Assembly (NCBI GenBank): GCA_034509425.1
Contig: JAVTVJ010000300.1
Coordinates: 62,001 to 126,000 of the forward strand
Direction of reading: 5' to 3'
Length of the DNA: 64,000 bases
Origin: Eopsaltria australis
Lineage: Eukaryota; Chordata; Aves; Passeriformes; Petroicidae
Shown here: positions 18,880 to 38,555 of the stretch, in pieces
Layout of the letters: every line of letters begins with the position of its first letter
Numbering within the stretch: position 1 is the stretch's first letter
The notes under the pieces: generated by a model
Told to the model about the DNA's origin: nothing
Database searches by the model: none
Seen by the model: only the letters and a program-made list of their open reading frames with translations
Translations under genes and position numbers: made by a program

Positions 18880-19348
18880 ATTTTCGAAGGGATAGTGAAA
18901 ACCGCTTTAGGGAGGTAAAACTTAGTTGCATCCACAGTCCCGAGAACCGGGCTGTGTTCCCCTTCTCTTCCCTAAAGTGGCAAAGAGACTAAGTCTACTT
19001 GGAGGCTCTGTTTAGTTACTATCCGTTGCCTCTCCTAACACCCAGTACACTGACTCCTTACACACCCACCTTTTAAAAAGAAACACAACATTCCCCCTTT
19101 TTGCACTAAGAGATTCTTTTGTGAAATTCTGAAGACAGAACCCTCAACAGAGTATAGGGGTGCTTTTCACCTAGGCATGTGCAGTTTGCGGGAAATTCGA
19201 GATGCCCCCCCTTGCTTTCTAGACACCGCTCACCCTTTTGGAGTGTCGGGCTAGGTGCGGCTGGAGCAAAATGTCCTTCCCCTGTTACAGACTACACAAA
19301 ACCTTGCAGCCCCTTCTGCCTCAGAATCCTGTCCGTGATGCCAATTGA
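18880..19348 (-). other. Leader of ERV-L-like provirus with candidate primer site
   Basis: On the minus strand, five bases after the 5' LTR, TGGCATCACGGACAGGAT (19326-19343) begins with TGG. Its complement continues into a tRNA T-loop-like ...AGAATCCTG. A serine tRNA fits best by eye but not perfectly. The rest is untranslated leader. Confidence 0.5.
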
Positions 19349-20033
19349 TGTCACGATCCGCTCGTAGGAGCAGGGGTCGTGATGGTTCGTTACTTTGAAT
19401 CTCAGAGTGCAAAAGAAAACAGGGACAAGTATTTTTGCTTCAATCAAAATCAAAAGCACTTTATTAAGTGCCAACAACACGGTTATGCGATAGAGGAGAG
19501 AGAGAGATGTAGGAGAGAGAGAGAGAGAGAAAAGAAAAGGGTTAATAGCTACCACGGCATGACGAGGTCCTCGTTGTCCGGATCCGATGGACTCCGTCTC
19601 GTCCGTAGGGAGATCTCGTAGGGATACTTTTTGAGAGTCTCTTTATAGTCTTTTCGAAAGCGAGGGGCAGGTAACCAAGAGATGAGGCAATCCCTCCAGA
19701 GACGAGGGGCAAGTAGCCAGCAGGTGGGGAATAGGGCCCATTGTTTTAGGGTACAGGTGCAGCTGTACAAGACATATAGTTCTTGTGCAGTCCTTTCTGC
19801 CCTGGTAGCCGGGCGGACACAGTTCCCACGGGCATGTGCCAACATGCCTCTGCAGCACAGCTCAGCAGCACAGCTCTGCAGTACACCTGGGCACCTGGCA
19901 GGCATCCCACCAAGATCTGGCTGGACTTCATTGTGCAAAAGTCCTTTTCCCCTCTTAGGGTCTCTGGGTTTTCAGCCTCTGCTTCTGTCGATGGTCGTGA
20001 GGCAGACAAGGGATTTCCGTCCAGACTCTTACA
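19349..20033 (-). repeat. 5' LTR of ERV-L-like provirus
   Basis: 685 bp, TGTAAGAGTC...CGTGACA on the minus strand. CTATAAAG lies near 19636 and AATAAA is the complement of 19460-19465. Same (GA)n site as the partner LTR. Confidence 0.82.
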
Positions 20034-20414
20034 CCCAGTCAGCCAAAGGGATATTCCATACCATATGACATCAGCTCAGATATATAAGGGAAGGAAGAGA
20101 GGAGGAGGAGGAGGCATTCGGGACTTGTCCATGTTTGCCTCCTTGAGCAACCATCACGCGTGCTGAAGCCCTGCTTCCCAGAAAGTGTCCGGACATCGCT
20201 GCTGATGGGAAGTAGAGATTGATTGTTTTCCCTTCTTGCTCTTGCGCGCACAACTTTCAACTTGCTTGTTCTATTTTTTTCCTCCACTGTAATAAAACTG
20301 CCTTTACTCACCCTGATAGTCTTTTTCAATATTATTCTCTTCCCTCTCCCAGTGGGAGGGGGAGTGATAGAGTGACTGAGTGGGCACCTGGCCCCTGGCC
20401 GGGGTCAACCCACG
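20034..20414 (+). repeat. 5'-truncated LTR of a further ERV family
   Basis: Plus-strand promoter-like order: gatattccataccatatgac, then ATATATAAGGGAAGG (about 20079-20093), CpG-containing R region, AATAAAACTG at about 20291, and an end ...cccacgaca at 20414. Such order fits U3-R-U5 of a bird LTR. Its 5' end is lost at the junction with the ERV-L-like provirus. Confidence 0.6.
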
Positions 20415-20771
20415 ACAGAGTGATAAATCAAGCTCGTTTATTGTCAGACAGTGGGCATACTTATACTTCTCTACGTGCTCAAAATAAAACTACGTGATAA
20501 GTTTTCACACAGCGTTTGTTCTCATACAGAAGTTTCACACGGGACTTTTCTCTAATTAGAGCACTACGTTAGTATCAGAAGGCTACAATAACAGTTTCTT
20601 CTGCCAAGTTAATCTTTAGACACCTGCAGCTTGTTTTTGGCTTTCATGTCCCCCTTTCTCACAGCTGTCTTATGAGTAACCTTGAGCTGAGGCCTAGCTC
20701 TCATCTAAGGGGCCTGGATTGCTCACTTATACTTTATGTCTGTGCAGCTGGAGATAGTTATTCTCCAACAC
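20415..20771 (-). repeat. Solo LTR of the alpha-like family, truncated
   Basis: It matches 12790-13145 and 9820-10175 (gtttattgtc...ttattctcc) with small deletions near its left end. No internal retroviral sequence follows, so it is a solo or fragmentary LTR. Confidence 0.78.
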
Positions 20772-23700
20772 TCTGTTGCAAAGTCTTTTGAACGAATAAT
20801 TTCTGCAGACCCTAAAGTGGAAAGTGGAAATCACTTAGCTGTTTCCATCCCTTGAATCATCTTTAATTGGAGACCTTTTTATTGCAGCTCTCAGGAACTC
20901 CTTGGTGCTGGAGCGCTTGGACTGTTGCTCCTGGGTTAGGGCTCTGCAGCAGATCTGTTTCCACTGCTACAGGGAGATTAAAGCCCAATCCATGACTGGG
21001 ATCGGTGTATATGATGAAACTTACATGTGTAGACAATGTCATTATACATGTGAATTTGGTATATTTGTTATCATTTACCGGGGTAACAAAATTGAACTGT
21101 GCTAACAACTCTAGATTCTTCACTGCAATTAGTAGCCATCAGGGATTGTGGCTTTCAGAGAAGACCTAGAGAGTCGACAACCATTCTTCTAATTAATTTA
21201 TCACAGGATATCCTGTCTTTCTTTCTATCAGTGGTGACACTGAACTGGATCTCTTGCTGTCACTCATCCATCAATTTCTGTAATCATCAACTCTGAGCTA
21301 TGTATCCTTCTGTCAGACAAGCCTAGTGTGTTCAGTAATTATTGCAAGAACAAGGGAGGGAACTGATAAATGATATGGTTATATAAACCACATTTGTGCA
21401 TCTAACGAATTTGAACTTCCCACTGATAGCACATTTCCAGGGCAGCTTGGAGGATTTTCACTGAGAATGATCCACTCATCAGTGAATCAGAACATGGGAA
21501 GAGGACTGCAGGAGGTCATCTGCTGTGCAAGCCAAAATCATTAGTAACCTAGGGAACCTATTTCAGTAAAACAGGAAAGTTTTGAAATCCTATTAAATAG
21601 TATCAAATAGGCATAGTCATTACGAAATGACACAATCCAACGTGCTCCAACTTTACACTGAGTAGGTTTTGCTGTCAATGTGTTTGTGGAAATGTGTGTA
21701 TATGTGTGTGAGATGCAGAGATTCTGTTTTAGATGCCAATTCCACCAGGAGGACATAATATTAGGTCTGTAGTGTCACCATGTTCTCAAAGTCCCTACTG
21801 TGAGCATTCAAGAAAGGACTCACACAGCACGGTACAGCATGTAATATAAAAGCCAGAGTTTTATTGTTTTGAGTTGTTGAAAACTAAATAAAAAAATTAA
21901 ATTTGGAGAGAAAAAAACAAACAGACAGAAGATCCTGACTGTAGGCTAGCCTGACACAGTAATGGATTTGTGGTAAAATAAAAAGAAGTAAATGAACGCT
22001 TAAGCAACAAAGATCCTGATTTCCTGTCAGATATGTTATAACAAACGGGGCTCAGACATATAGGAAACTTAATTATAAAATGTTGAACTGTTGTGGCATT
22101 TTCCATCATGAGCAGTAAAACTCCCAGTGAATCAAGTATCCCACCAGGACTGTGACAAATAGGTACACAGTGGTGTCTCAGTTTTGAAGAAAAGAAATAC
22201 ATAGGTAGGGAAATGAAAGCCTGTGTTTTCCCAGAAGTTGTTTGGTATTTGCTCATTCCTTTTGCCCCCTCGAAATTGTGTGGTAGACAGGACTGAAATC
22301 TAAACAAGAGGCAGCCCTGTGTTATTTGGCTGTTGGTTATAGTGTAATTTTGCAAATCAAGACTGTACTGAAGACACGTGAACAGCTTTTCTTCTAAATC
22401 AGGAAAATGAGAAGAGGGCTTTGGAAAGTGATAGTGGCCTGAGTCATTAGGATCTGATAGGATCCCCTCTGCGAGCTGGAAAGGAAGGGCAGACCCCAGT
22501 TGTTAAGTTATGGCTATTCAGGAAGCTTAATGAAGCAGCAAATGGGGTTAAATATACAGATGTTCCCAAAAGCCTAATAAAAAGGGGCTACTAGCCTAGT
22601 AGCACAAGTTGGATTTGTCCTTCACCTGTGTGGAGACAGCAGAGTAGGGCATTTTGCAATGACATGTTATATTTCTCAAAATCCTAGAAGCAAATAAGTG
22701 CTCTGGACTTGCTCCTTACTTGAATTCCTTGTGCATAACTTGACACACCTTGCCTTTGTGGGGTCTGGCACTTTGTCTGAAGCTAAAGGAACTTGCCACC
22801 AGTAGCAAAAATGTGTTCATGGACTAACCACCAGAGCATGGAGCAGAGAACCAGATTACATTCAGGTAAGCTGCACAGAGGAAACACAGAATGCTGATCT
22901 CACTCGCCAAATCAGCAGTCAATACCATGGCTCAGTGGAAGGCTGGCCAGTTCCTCAGCATGAGTGGACCACTGCAACTGTTTTTGGGGATCTTGTATTC
23001 CCCTGCTTTGTGGATGTTCCCCAGTCTGCCCCGTGCTCAGAAGCAGTTTTGCTCTGGATAGTAGGATGCTGTTTGTAAGGCAGTAATTACATTTGCTTGT
23101 CTGGGGAATCTGGAGTGCCTGCTAGGAAGGAACTTGTGAGAAAAACTCCCTGGGGACCTCTCCTGCCAGATCTGAGGTAAATGGCTCATTAAATGTGATT
23201 GGTGCAGCTGCAGGAGGGCTCCTGGGAGTCACCTGCAGCCTTGCCAAGGGTTCACATCATCAGTGAGGTGTGGGTCAGGCCTGGTCTGCAAGTCTGAAGA
23301 ACTTAGAAATATTGGTTGTTCTCTAAAGCTTGTCCTGTCTCTGCAAACCCCCTTCCATCCACTTAGGAACTCACTAGCCACCATTCTCCAAGAGGAGGCT
23401 TCATGGTGAGTGTGTTCATACCTTCACCATGTGCAATCCAGCCTTCTTATTTGAGGGGTTAAACATGCAGGAGGAGGAGGCAATCCTTGTCCCAGCATTG
23501 GTAAACTCAGAGCAGATTTTCTGTGGGAAGCCATCTGTCAGCTGGGGAGTGTTGCTGTGTCAATTGATCAGCTCCACCTCCAGCTCAGCTCAGCAAACTA
23601 CAGATTCCTGACCTTGTAGGGTGACAGTGGGGGAGTACTGGGATCTCTGGAAGCATTGAGATCCTGTAATGGAGCCTCTGCTCTTTCAGACTGTGTGAGG

Positions 23701-26700
23701 GACACCCTGCAGCATCTTGCTGTCTCTTGCAGCAGGTAGCTGTGGAAAGCCTGAGCTCGCAGGTGAAAGGGCTGTAAGAGAAAGACAAGCTTTTTCCTGT
23801 AGCCAGGGGATTGTATTTCATCTGGATGATGTGCAATGTAAGGGACTTCTGATTAATGTTCTGTAAAAACCCATAATGTCTGGAAGGGTAAAATACTCCT
23901 TTTTGGTTTTAGACTGTAATAAAGCAATAATGATTTTATAGAGTATACATGTGTAAAAATGGTAAAACCACCTTAGATCTATCTCCTAATTTAAACACTT
24001 TCACTGTAACACCACGGTGAGGTCAAATTCATACTCTGATAGCTCTGCTGTTCTGTATCAGTTCAGCTCTTTTCTCTTTTTCCTTGACTTTCCATCAGGC
24101 ATGCCCAAAAACATGGTTCGGAAGAAAATTATGGCTTTTGGACATTTTTCTCAGTTTGCTTTTTGTCCCCCAAAAAAGGCAGTGACTGAGATTTCTATCC
24201 AACTCTATCAGCGGTTCTCCTGATTTTTTATGAGAGGGACACTTTCTTCTCTACTATTGTCTGTCCTTCCTTCTTCACCCCTCTCTGAGTGCTGAGTTGG
24301 TTGGGCAATGAAGAACATTTGGCTAGCCCAACTATTGGGGTGATTAAGTGCCAAGAGACATCTAGGCAAACCAAAATCTGGGCTGGCTTGCACCTCCTTA
24401 ATGCTCTCATTTTGAATATAAGTTGCCCTCTTCTTGCTGTTTCTGTAATAGAAATGCCAACAGTTGCTCAAGAGCAATTATTGCATGCACAGCCAAGTGG
24501 CCTGTGCTGTTTGATTTAGGGTGGGATGCTTCCATTTCTCAGTGGAGTGGAATTGTTTCACTGGGTTGTGATAAAGCCATCTACTTGGTGTATTGATTTT
24601 TGATGTTCTGATACACTTTTGTTAGTGAGGAGCTCTGAATTTTTTCCCCGAGTCTTTTGGGGCTGAATTCCCTTTGACAGTTAGGCCGTGCACTCATGTG
24701 GAAGGAACTGCCAGCAGGCATTTTAGCTTGACCCTGTTTAAATCACTGGGAGGGCATTACATCCTGCACCTTGCTATCGTGCCTGCTAACTCCCGAGAGT
24801 GTGAGTACGCAGCCCTGAAATAGTAGTGGATTTACCATCTAGTGTCCCCTATTTGTCACTGGGGAAGCAACCAGACAAGATTCCAGACACTGTGTGTCAA
24901 ATGTTCCTGTAATTCAATAACCAGGCCCTTCAGATCTCGGATTCTCTGCTAGAAGTGGTGAAAAATCACAGCCAATTCAGAGGATCTTATGCATAAGTGT
25001 AGAAAGGCTCTTATTGAACTTAATATAAAAATAAATACTAGTCATTGGTGTAGCTGTCTTGCCTTTTAATGTTGCAGTAAGGCTGAATCTTCGCACTCTA
25101 GCATCCAGTTTGCTACAAGTGGCTTTCAAAGGCACTGTGCAACGAAGGGTGTTGGAGATGCTTGTTCAGGATTTTTTCAAATTCTGGAAGATGCTGTGAC
25201 AATAGTTTGATTTTTTCTTCTATCTTTTCTAATTTTCTGCATAAGCTTCAAAGACATAAAGTATCTTTTTATTAGAAGAGTAGATTCTTTTCCTGAGCAT
25301 GGTTCTGAGAGAAGGGGATGAATTCCAGTGATAAAAAGTATGAAATGTTTTCCATGTATTGAGCTGCTCCAGTTGCTGCTCCTGTTTTTTTTTTACCTTG
25401 TCTTCAGTTTGTTGCTGTCATTTTTTCTTTTTTCTTTTTGCATACATTTATTTTTCCACTAAGCAAAGAGCATCCCTAAGACAACTTTCACATGTGGATG
25501 GTGAGCTGTATGGAGAAAGTGAACAGTTTAATCACCAAACATCATAAGAGAGGCATGGGGATCTGGGAGTAAGGACTCTTTCGCATAGGATATGACCCAT
25601 AGGGAGCTCAGGAAAGAGAAACAAACAGCTGGGTATGGGATCAGGCCTTTATTATTATTTTTTTCTGGAGTTGCTGAGCTATAGCATATTTTGTCAATAT
25701 AGGAAATGGCTATAGGTAATCAAAACCATGACTAAAGGATGAATGGATGATTGATTAACTGCATCCCTGCTGAAAAACAGCTTTACCTGCTAGGCTGTAG
25801 GGGACTTAATTTGGTAGAGAGCTGTCCTAAATGTGACTATCTTGAGGTAAAGTCTTGAGGCACAATGAGTTTTCCCAGGTCTCAAACTCCTGAGTACATC
25901 CTTTTGTATCTTTGGTCCAGTTTTCCAAGCTTATTAAAAGAAGGTGGGGCTGTTCTCATTCCTAAAAGCGGTGTTTGGATTTGGAGAACTTTCGTATTGT
26001 AATGGGAATCTCTACACAGAGAGATATAATTTAATTCTCGTAGTTTTTTTGTTTTGTTTTGTTTAGATTTGTGGTTGGTTTTTTTAATGATCTAATCCTA
26101 CTCTACAGAAGTCAGCAGGAGTTTGCAATTGATTTTAAAAGATAGAAGATAAATCCCTAAGAAAGCATATTGGCAAATACTTTTATCCATTTCTTTCCTT
26201 CATGAATTCAGCAAAAGCAGGGATTTGCATTTTTCTGGATCTGTCATAAATTGAAAGTCTGGTATCTGGTGAAATCCCAGGACAAAAAAGATTTGCACTA
26301 TGCCATTGGAGAGCTGAGATCGGTATAAAAACTCCCTTGGAGTCTTCGAGGTTGTAAGGTGGTACAAGTTCTGATTTTTGCAATGATTAACTTAGTATGG
26401 TAGAAAGATATGAGGGCAATACCAAGAGAAACACTGAGCTGACATTTCTCTAAAACATCGAGTCAACAAACCTCATTGTAGTTTAAAATCTCTTTTTTTA
26501 AAATGTATTTTATGTTATTCTAAGGTTGAGCCTTCACAGTTGTGGAACTCTCTGCTGCTGCTTGCTTTGAGAGGAGCTAGCAGTAGAGATTGTCAGAGAT
26601 ATTTGTATCCAATGCTTTTGCCTACTCTGTACTTTCATCTGGATACTCAAACTACATTGACTGTCCCAAACTCAGTGTCAAAGTGACTGTCCCAAAAATC

Positions 26701-27130
26701 AGTATCAAAACTGCTGTGTACCCTATTTATGCTACATATAAGGTTATGATAATCCTGCGATTAAAGCTCTTAATTTCATGGAAATATTTTGTACATATTC
26801 TGTTTTTCTGTCCTCATTTGTGTACCACTTGTTCTCTGTCTGTTAGAATCAGGCCTAACAGTTGAAACCTTTAAGTAATTTTGGCAATCTGCCTTTAAAA
26901 ATAAAGTAAGGACAGCTGGTCATAAAAAGGATTTTACTTCCTTCTCACTTGCTTCACTTAATTTTTAAAACATTAAAAATCTTTAAGCTCTGGCCAAGAT
27001 ATGAAGTAAGATTCTGACTGCGTGCCTACCCCTTTATGCTCAATGGATTGACTAGGAATGCTGTTTCTTTCCTTTGACCTATTCTTGTTTTCTTTTTCTC
27101 TCTCTTCCTCTTTCTGACTTCCTATTCTAG
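20772..27130. other. Intronic or intergenic stretch before the GRIN2B exon
   Basis: No exon, LTR or CR1 piece was recognised. Low-complexity spots include T-rich DNA near 25386-25440 and 26046-26064. If the preceding GRIN2B coding exon lies upstream of the window, this is intron. Confidence 0.45.
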
Positions 27131-34207
<7,077 letters not shown>

Positions 34208-34349
34208 GAATCACAAAATCACAAAATATTCTGAGTTGGAAGGGACCCACAAGGATCATCAAGTCCAACTCTTAAGTGAATGGCCTGTACAGGGATTGAA
34301 CCTGCAACCTTGCTGATGTTAACTCCTTGCTCTAACCAACGGAGCTAAT
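34208..34349 (-). repeat. tRNA-derived SINE with CR1-like tail (TguSINE1-like)
   Basis: On the minus strand it opens TTAGCTCCGTTGGTTAGAGC (tRNA A-box region) and continues to GGTTCAATCCC (B box). The sequence resembles a tRNA-Ile gene. It then runs into a CR1-type 3' end (complement of cacaaaatattctgagttggaagggac). This combination is the design of the passerine SINE described from zebra finch. It is a retroposon, not a tRNA gene. Confidence 0.78.
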
Positions 34350-37300
34350 AGAAAGATTCAAGTGAAGTGATGGGTTTCTGGCAAGGGTTATCTTTAGATT
34401 AAAGGACATTTTATAATAAACGCTTTCATAAATGCCTCCAAAATACACCAGCTGGGAATGAATTTTGGTATGCACCATCAGTTTCCAGATGGGAAAATGT
34501 CCGTATTCTGCTTCCAGCCCTCTGAGACATCTTCTGCTCTGCAGCCAAGTCCAATTAGTGCTAGTACCATGGCAACTTCACTTGCTGGTGACAATATGTT
34601 TTAACGTGTGCCTTCAGATTCTCTCCACTCCTCGTGGAAAGTGAGTGAAAATCCTCCCTCTGTGGTGGAGCTTTGAAACCATAAATCCAGTTCTGGCTAC
34701 AGTTTAGCACCAGCTATGCCATTGCTGATCCTGCTCTGATCACAAAATGCAGTTAGGGTGCTGTAGGCTTTAAAGTGCCTCAGGGAATTTGAAAACCTGC
34801 TTGAGCAGAGCAGTGGAGGGAAGGTGAGAAATACCCTTTTTTCTTCAAGAACTGGCTTGATGGGGCAATGGATATTTTCTGGCTTGCACACCTGCTCACA
34901 GATGGCTGGCCATATGTGGTTTCATCACTGACACCTATCAGGAACATGTGCATTTTTTTTCCTTTCTGATAGAAACGTAGTTTCTTTTTTTTTTTTTTTC
35001 CTCCTCTCTCCTCCCCTCAGACTTAATGTTCTTACTATCTTTCAAGTTTTTAAAAATAGGAACTGCTGCGTTCCTCGGGCTCCCTGTGCAACTCTGGAGC
35101 AGCTTTTTCTTCTCTTTGATGCAATTTAGGTTCACGATTCGGTTTGACAAGACACCAGTGCTGCTTGCACCTAGTGCTCCTTTCTGGAAAGCAGAGGGAG
35201 GGGACCACTGTTGTCAGAAATTCACTAAAAAAAGGGAAAAAAATGAAGTCAGGTGACCTTTCTTGGAAAAGAGTGGAGGTATTAACCCTAGTGTGTCTGG
35301 GAGGAGATTTTTTTATGTTCTGCAGTTTTAACACTGTTCCTGTGGTTTAACTTTCAATGGGGTGTTCTTTTCCCCTTTCTGCCTACATGCTTGTGTGATG
35401 GAGCTGAGCCCTCAAACAGCTGCCTGATCCTCTGCAGAAGCACCTGCTCTTCAGTGGCTTTTGCCATCTATGCTTTGCTCAAGAGATTGTGCATGGTTAA
35501 GTGCTTTTCTGAATTGAGGCTTAGAGCACTCCTGACTAAATGCTGCTGATGAAATTCCTCTTAAAACCATTGCTTTAAGGGTTACTTGAGTCTTGCTTTT
35601 TCCCAAAATGTGGATCTGCATATCTATGGAGCAGCTGAATACTTATCTGAAAGGCACCCAACCAAATTTTGCACAGGTAACAGGCTTTGAATACCTGTTA
35701 CCTGTGCAGAATCCAGACCTCCCTCTGCAGTGTACAGACCTCTCCACTGGCCTATTTTCAAGTAGCAGTAATTTTTAAAGTACATTTTGGTTTATTTTGC
35801 AAATTTTATTTTCATTCACAGTCCAAAGGTGAACATTTTTTGAAAAATCTGAGAAAAATATCCCTGTTCATCCAATTTTGAGTTAAGAGAGTGTGAAATG
35901 AATGAATTTGTTCTGCTTTCAAATAATTAACCAGCAGTGGGTTTTCTGTTGTTGTGGACAAATAACTCAAAGCTAGCTTCACTTCAAACTTCAGAAATGG
36001 GTTTGCATTGATAGACAAGGGATTCTCGCTTTGCTATGGTTAGAAAATGTGATTTTGAATTTAATATAAACATTTGAGGGTCATGTATGTTACCTTAGCA
36101 TAATTTTTTTGTATTGTACATTCACTGTGCACGATATTTCTTGAAGTATTCGAATGAAATATAATCTAGAAATGTGATATTTAAAATGCTTGAATGTGAG
36201 TGAAATAATAACAGAGAAAATAGAAATAGCAGAGACCTGTCAGCTTGTTCAGTACACCCTGCTCTATCATTTCTGCAGCATGTCCTCTTCTGATTTAAGT
36301 AATAAAAATGTCCCTACTCAAGCCTGCAAGCACCTTAATATAAAATGAATATTAAAATCTAACCATAGTTGCCCTTGAAATGATCAATCAGATTGAATGC
36401 TGCCAGCCATCTTCATACAAAGAAAGCTCTTTTCCGCCCCTGTGGAGAGATTTCTGAGCTTGTCATATCACACTAAACAGGTCTCTACACCTGTCTGGAT
36501 TGAATAAAGATGGTAAGGTGATTAGGCCTCCCCTTTGCAGTAATGTACCATGAGAAATGGTGGAAAAACAGCTTTTGGTGAACTTAGTGTTGGTCTTTGT
36601 TAAGGATCTGGAGAGACAGCAGATAATCAGATGAAGAGTTCACTCTCTTGATGGTGTGGTCATGGTGGAAGAGAGCTGCCACAATGGACTGAAAACCCGT
36701 GAATCTCTGTAGCCCGACAGTGCACAAATACTGACTCGATGCTGACTTTTTTCTTGGATTTTGAAGTTGTATTAAAACAAGATGGAAATGAGTTTTCAGT
36801 GTCTTGCCCAGTGTTCTTCCCTGTATTATTAGTGCCACAAATGAAATAATTTTTCAGCAAGATGGCTACCTCCAGTAGCAGTGTCAGCATCTTACATTTA
36901 TTTATGACAAGTTGTAGCATCTTTCATCTGCAGTTCCAAAGCACTTTACAAAGTAGAAGGGGATGGCTTAATTCACCACAAAAATTCAGCCATCTCTGGG
37001 GTGAAATAGAGCAACTGTTTAACCGAATATAGTACGAAGTAGAGATGAATGCTGCACCTCACTGGAGCTGCACAAGGAATTTCAGCTGGCAGAATGAATT
37101 TACTTGAGGTGGATTTTCGCCAAGACACTGGGGATGTTTAATGAGTGCAAGATATTAGCGGCAGTGCCACACATGCTTCTTGTGTGCCTGTGTGAAGCAG
37201 GCAGCCAGCAGCTCCAGAAGTGGTTTCAGGAAGGAGGTTAGCAGCTTTTCCAGTGTGCAGACTTCAAGAGCAAATGATATCTAATTTCAGTGACCTCCTT

Positions 37301-38120
37301 CATCCCAAGAGCATGACATGTTTTGAGCTGATTTACCCAGATTCTGCATTGATTATCTGCTTATATCCCCTGGAGACAGTCCTGGACAGAGGGAGATGTT
37401 CAACAAGGCTGCTGTGTACCTGCCACTGGTTACAGACAAGGGATAACCAGAACAGGATGGAGAGCAAAAGGGTTGACTGCAGTGAAGCTCTGAGAGGATT
37501 TAGCCACATGGGTAATAGATGTCATATATAACAGATACTACTCCCATAAGGGTACTTTTCATTGCTTTCTTCCCCCTTAAAATAATGTGTCCCTGACAGA
37601 TTAGGCCCTGTGAGTGACATGAGGTACCCCAAACAGATTGCTGGAAGCAATGCTTTCCACTTTCTTCACAAAGATGCTGATGTCCTTCTGCATCTGAGTG
37701 GTGACATATGGCATGGTGAAAGCGTACAAGAGCTGGTACTTAAGGCATAACAAAATGCTCTTCAGCATCACCAAGGGACTGTGAAGACTTTGAGGTGCAA
37801 AATACAGATGCTTACAGCCTCTGAATAAATCTGAAAATCTAGCAACTGCTCTTCAGTATGCCTAGTATGTATTCATGTGAAAAAGCTGTTCTGCAGGGGA
37901 GTGTGGGATATTGGGCTTTCCAGCATTTGAGAAGTGCAGCAGAACCATTATTTCAGAGTTCTGCATGCTCTGCTGCCCTTGTCTCAGTTTCCTTTTCCTT
38001 TCCTTGCAGGCATGTAGCTGAGATACTGGGGGGCTTTACTTGCAGATATTTTTTAGTTTTAATGTGGCTTTGAGATGGAGAAGGTCTTGCTTTTTGCAAA
38101 TGTGAGACTACAGGTCAGAT
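34350..38120. other. Intronic non-coding stretch with one perfect hairpin
   Basis: A T-run lies at about 34983-35000. The inverted repeat at 35671-35707 is listed separately. No exon or interspersed repeat was recognised otherwise. Confidence 0.5.
35671..35707. other. Perfect 14-bp inverted repeat (hairpin)
   Basis: Arms gcacaggtaacagg (35671-35684) and cctgttacctgtgc (35694-35707) are exact complements around a 9-nt loop. Pairing extends about five more bases outward (35666-35670 with 35708-35712) with one G-U pair. Each arm carries CAGGTA, an E-box type that ZEB/Snail repressors bind. Function is unknown. Confidence 0.8.
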
Positions 38121-38555
38121 GAATCACAAAATCACAGAATGGTTTGGGTTGGAAGGGGGCCTTGAAGATCATCTAGTTCCAAGCCCCCTGCCATGGGAGG
38201 GGACATCTTCAACTAGACCAGGTTGTTCATAGTTCCATTTGACCTGGCTTTGAACACCCCTAGGGGTGAGGCATCCACAGGTTCTCTGGACAACCTGTTC
38301 CAATGCCTCACAACCCTCACAGTAAACAATTTTGTTCCTAATGCATAATCTAAACCTGCTCTCTTTCAGTTTGAACCTATTTCCCCTCGTCCTGTCAGTA
38401 CATGCTCTTGTAAATAGTCTTGCCTTATCTTTCCTGTATGTTCCCTTCAGGTACTGGAAGGCCACAATTAGGTCACCCCAAAGGCTTCTCTTTTCCAGAT
38501 TGAACAATCTCAATTCTCTCAGCCTTTCCTTACAGGAGAGGTACTCCAACAAGTG
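38121..38555 (-). mobile_element. CR1 LINE 3' fragment
   Basis: Starts with the complement of a CR1 3' end (aatcacaaaatcacagaatggtttgggttggaag) and continues through typical CR1 3' sequence (acctgttccaatgcctcacaaccctc, tttcagtttgaacctatttcccc). The element is 5'-truncated, as most CR1 copies are. Confidence 0.9.

Larger units (their letters stand above)
13645..20033 (-). mobile_element. Degenerate provirus with ERV-L-like Pol and an Env remnant
   Basis: LTRs at 13645-14319 and 19349-20033 (675 and 685 bp) start TGTAAGAGTC on the minus strand and end CGTGACA (CGTGATA in the left copy). In minus-strand order come the 5' LTR, a candidate primer site (19326-19343), a Gag-like frame (18879-18052), a frame with RT-connection and RNase H similarity (17694-16675), Env (16125-14786) and the 3' LTR. 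Much of Pol, including the catalytic RT palm and integrase, and the Env surface part are missing. The flanks (acaac, cccag) show no target duplication, so the ends may have been rearranged. Confidence 0.8.

Noticed and set aside
34292..34348. Possible tRNA gene
   Set aside because: The tRNA-like head joins a CR1-type tail without a normal tRNA 3' end or terminator, and is part of a SINE.
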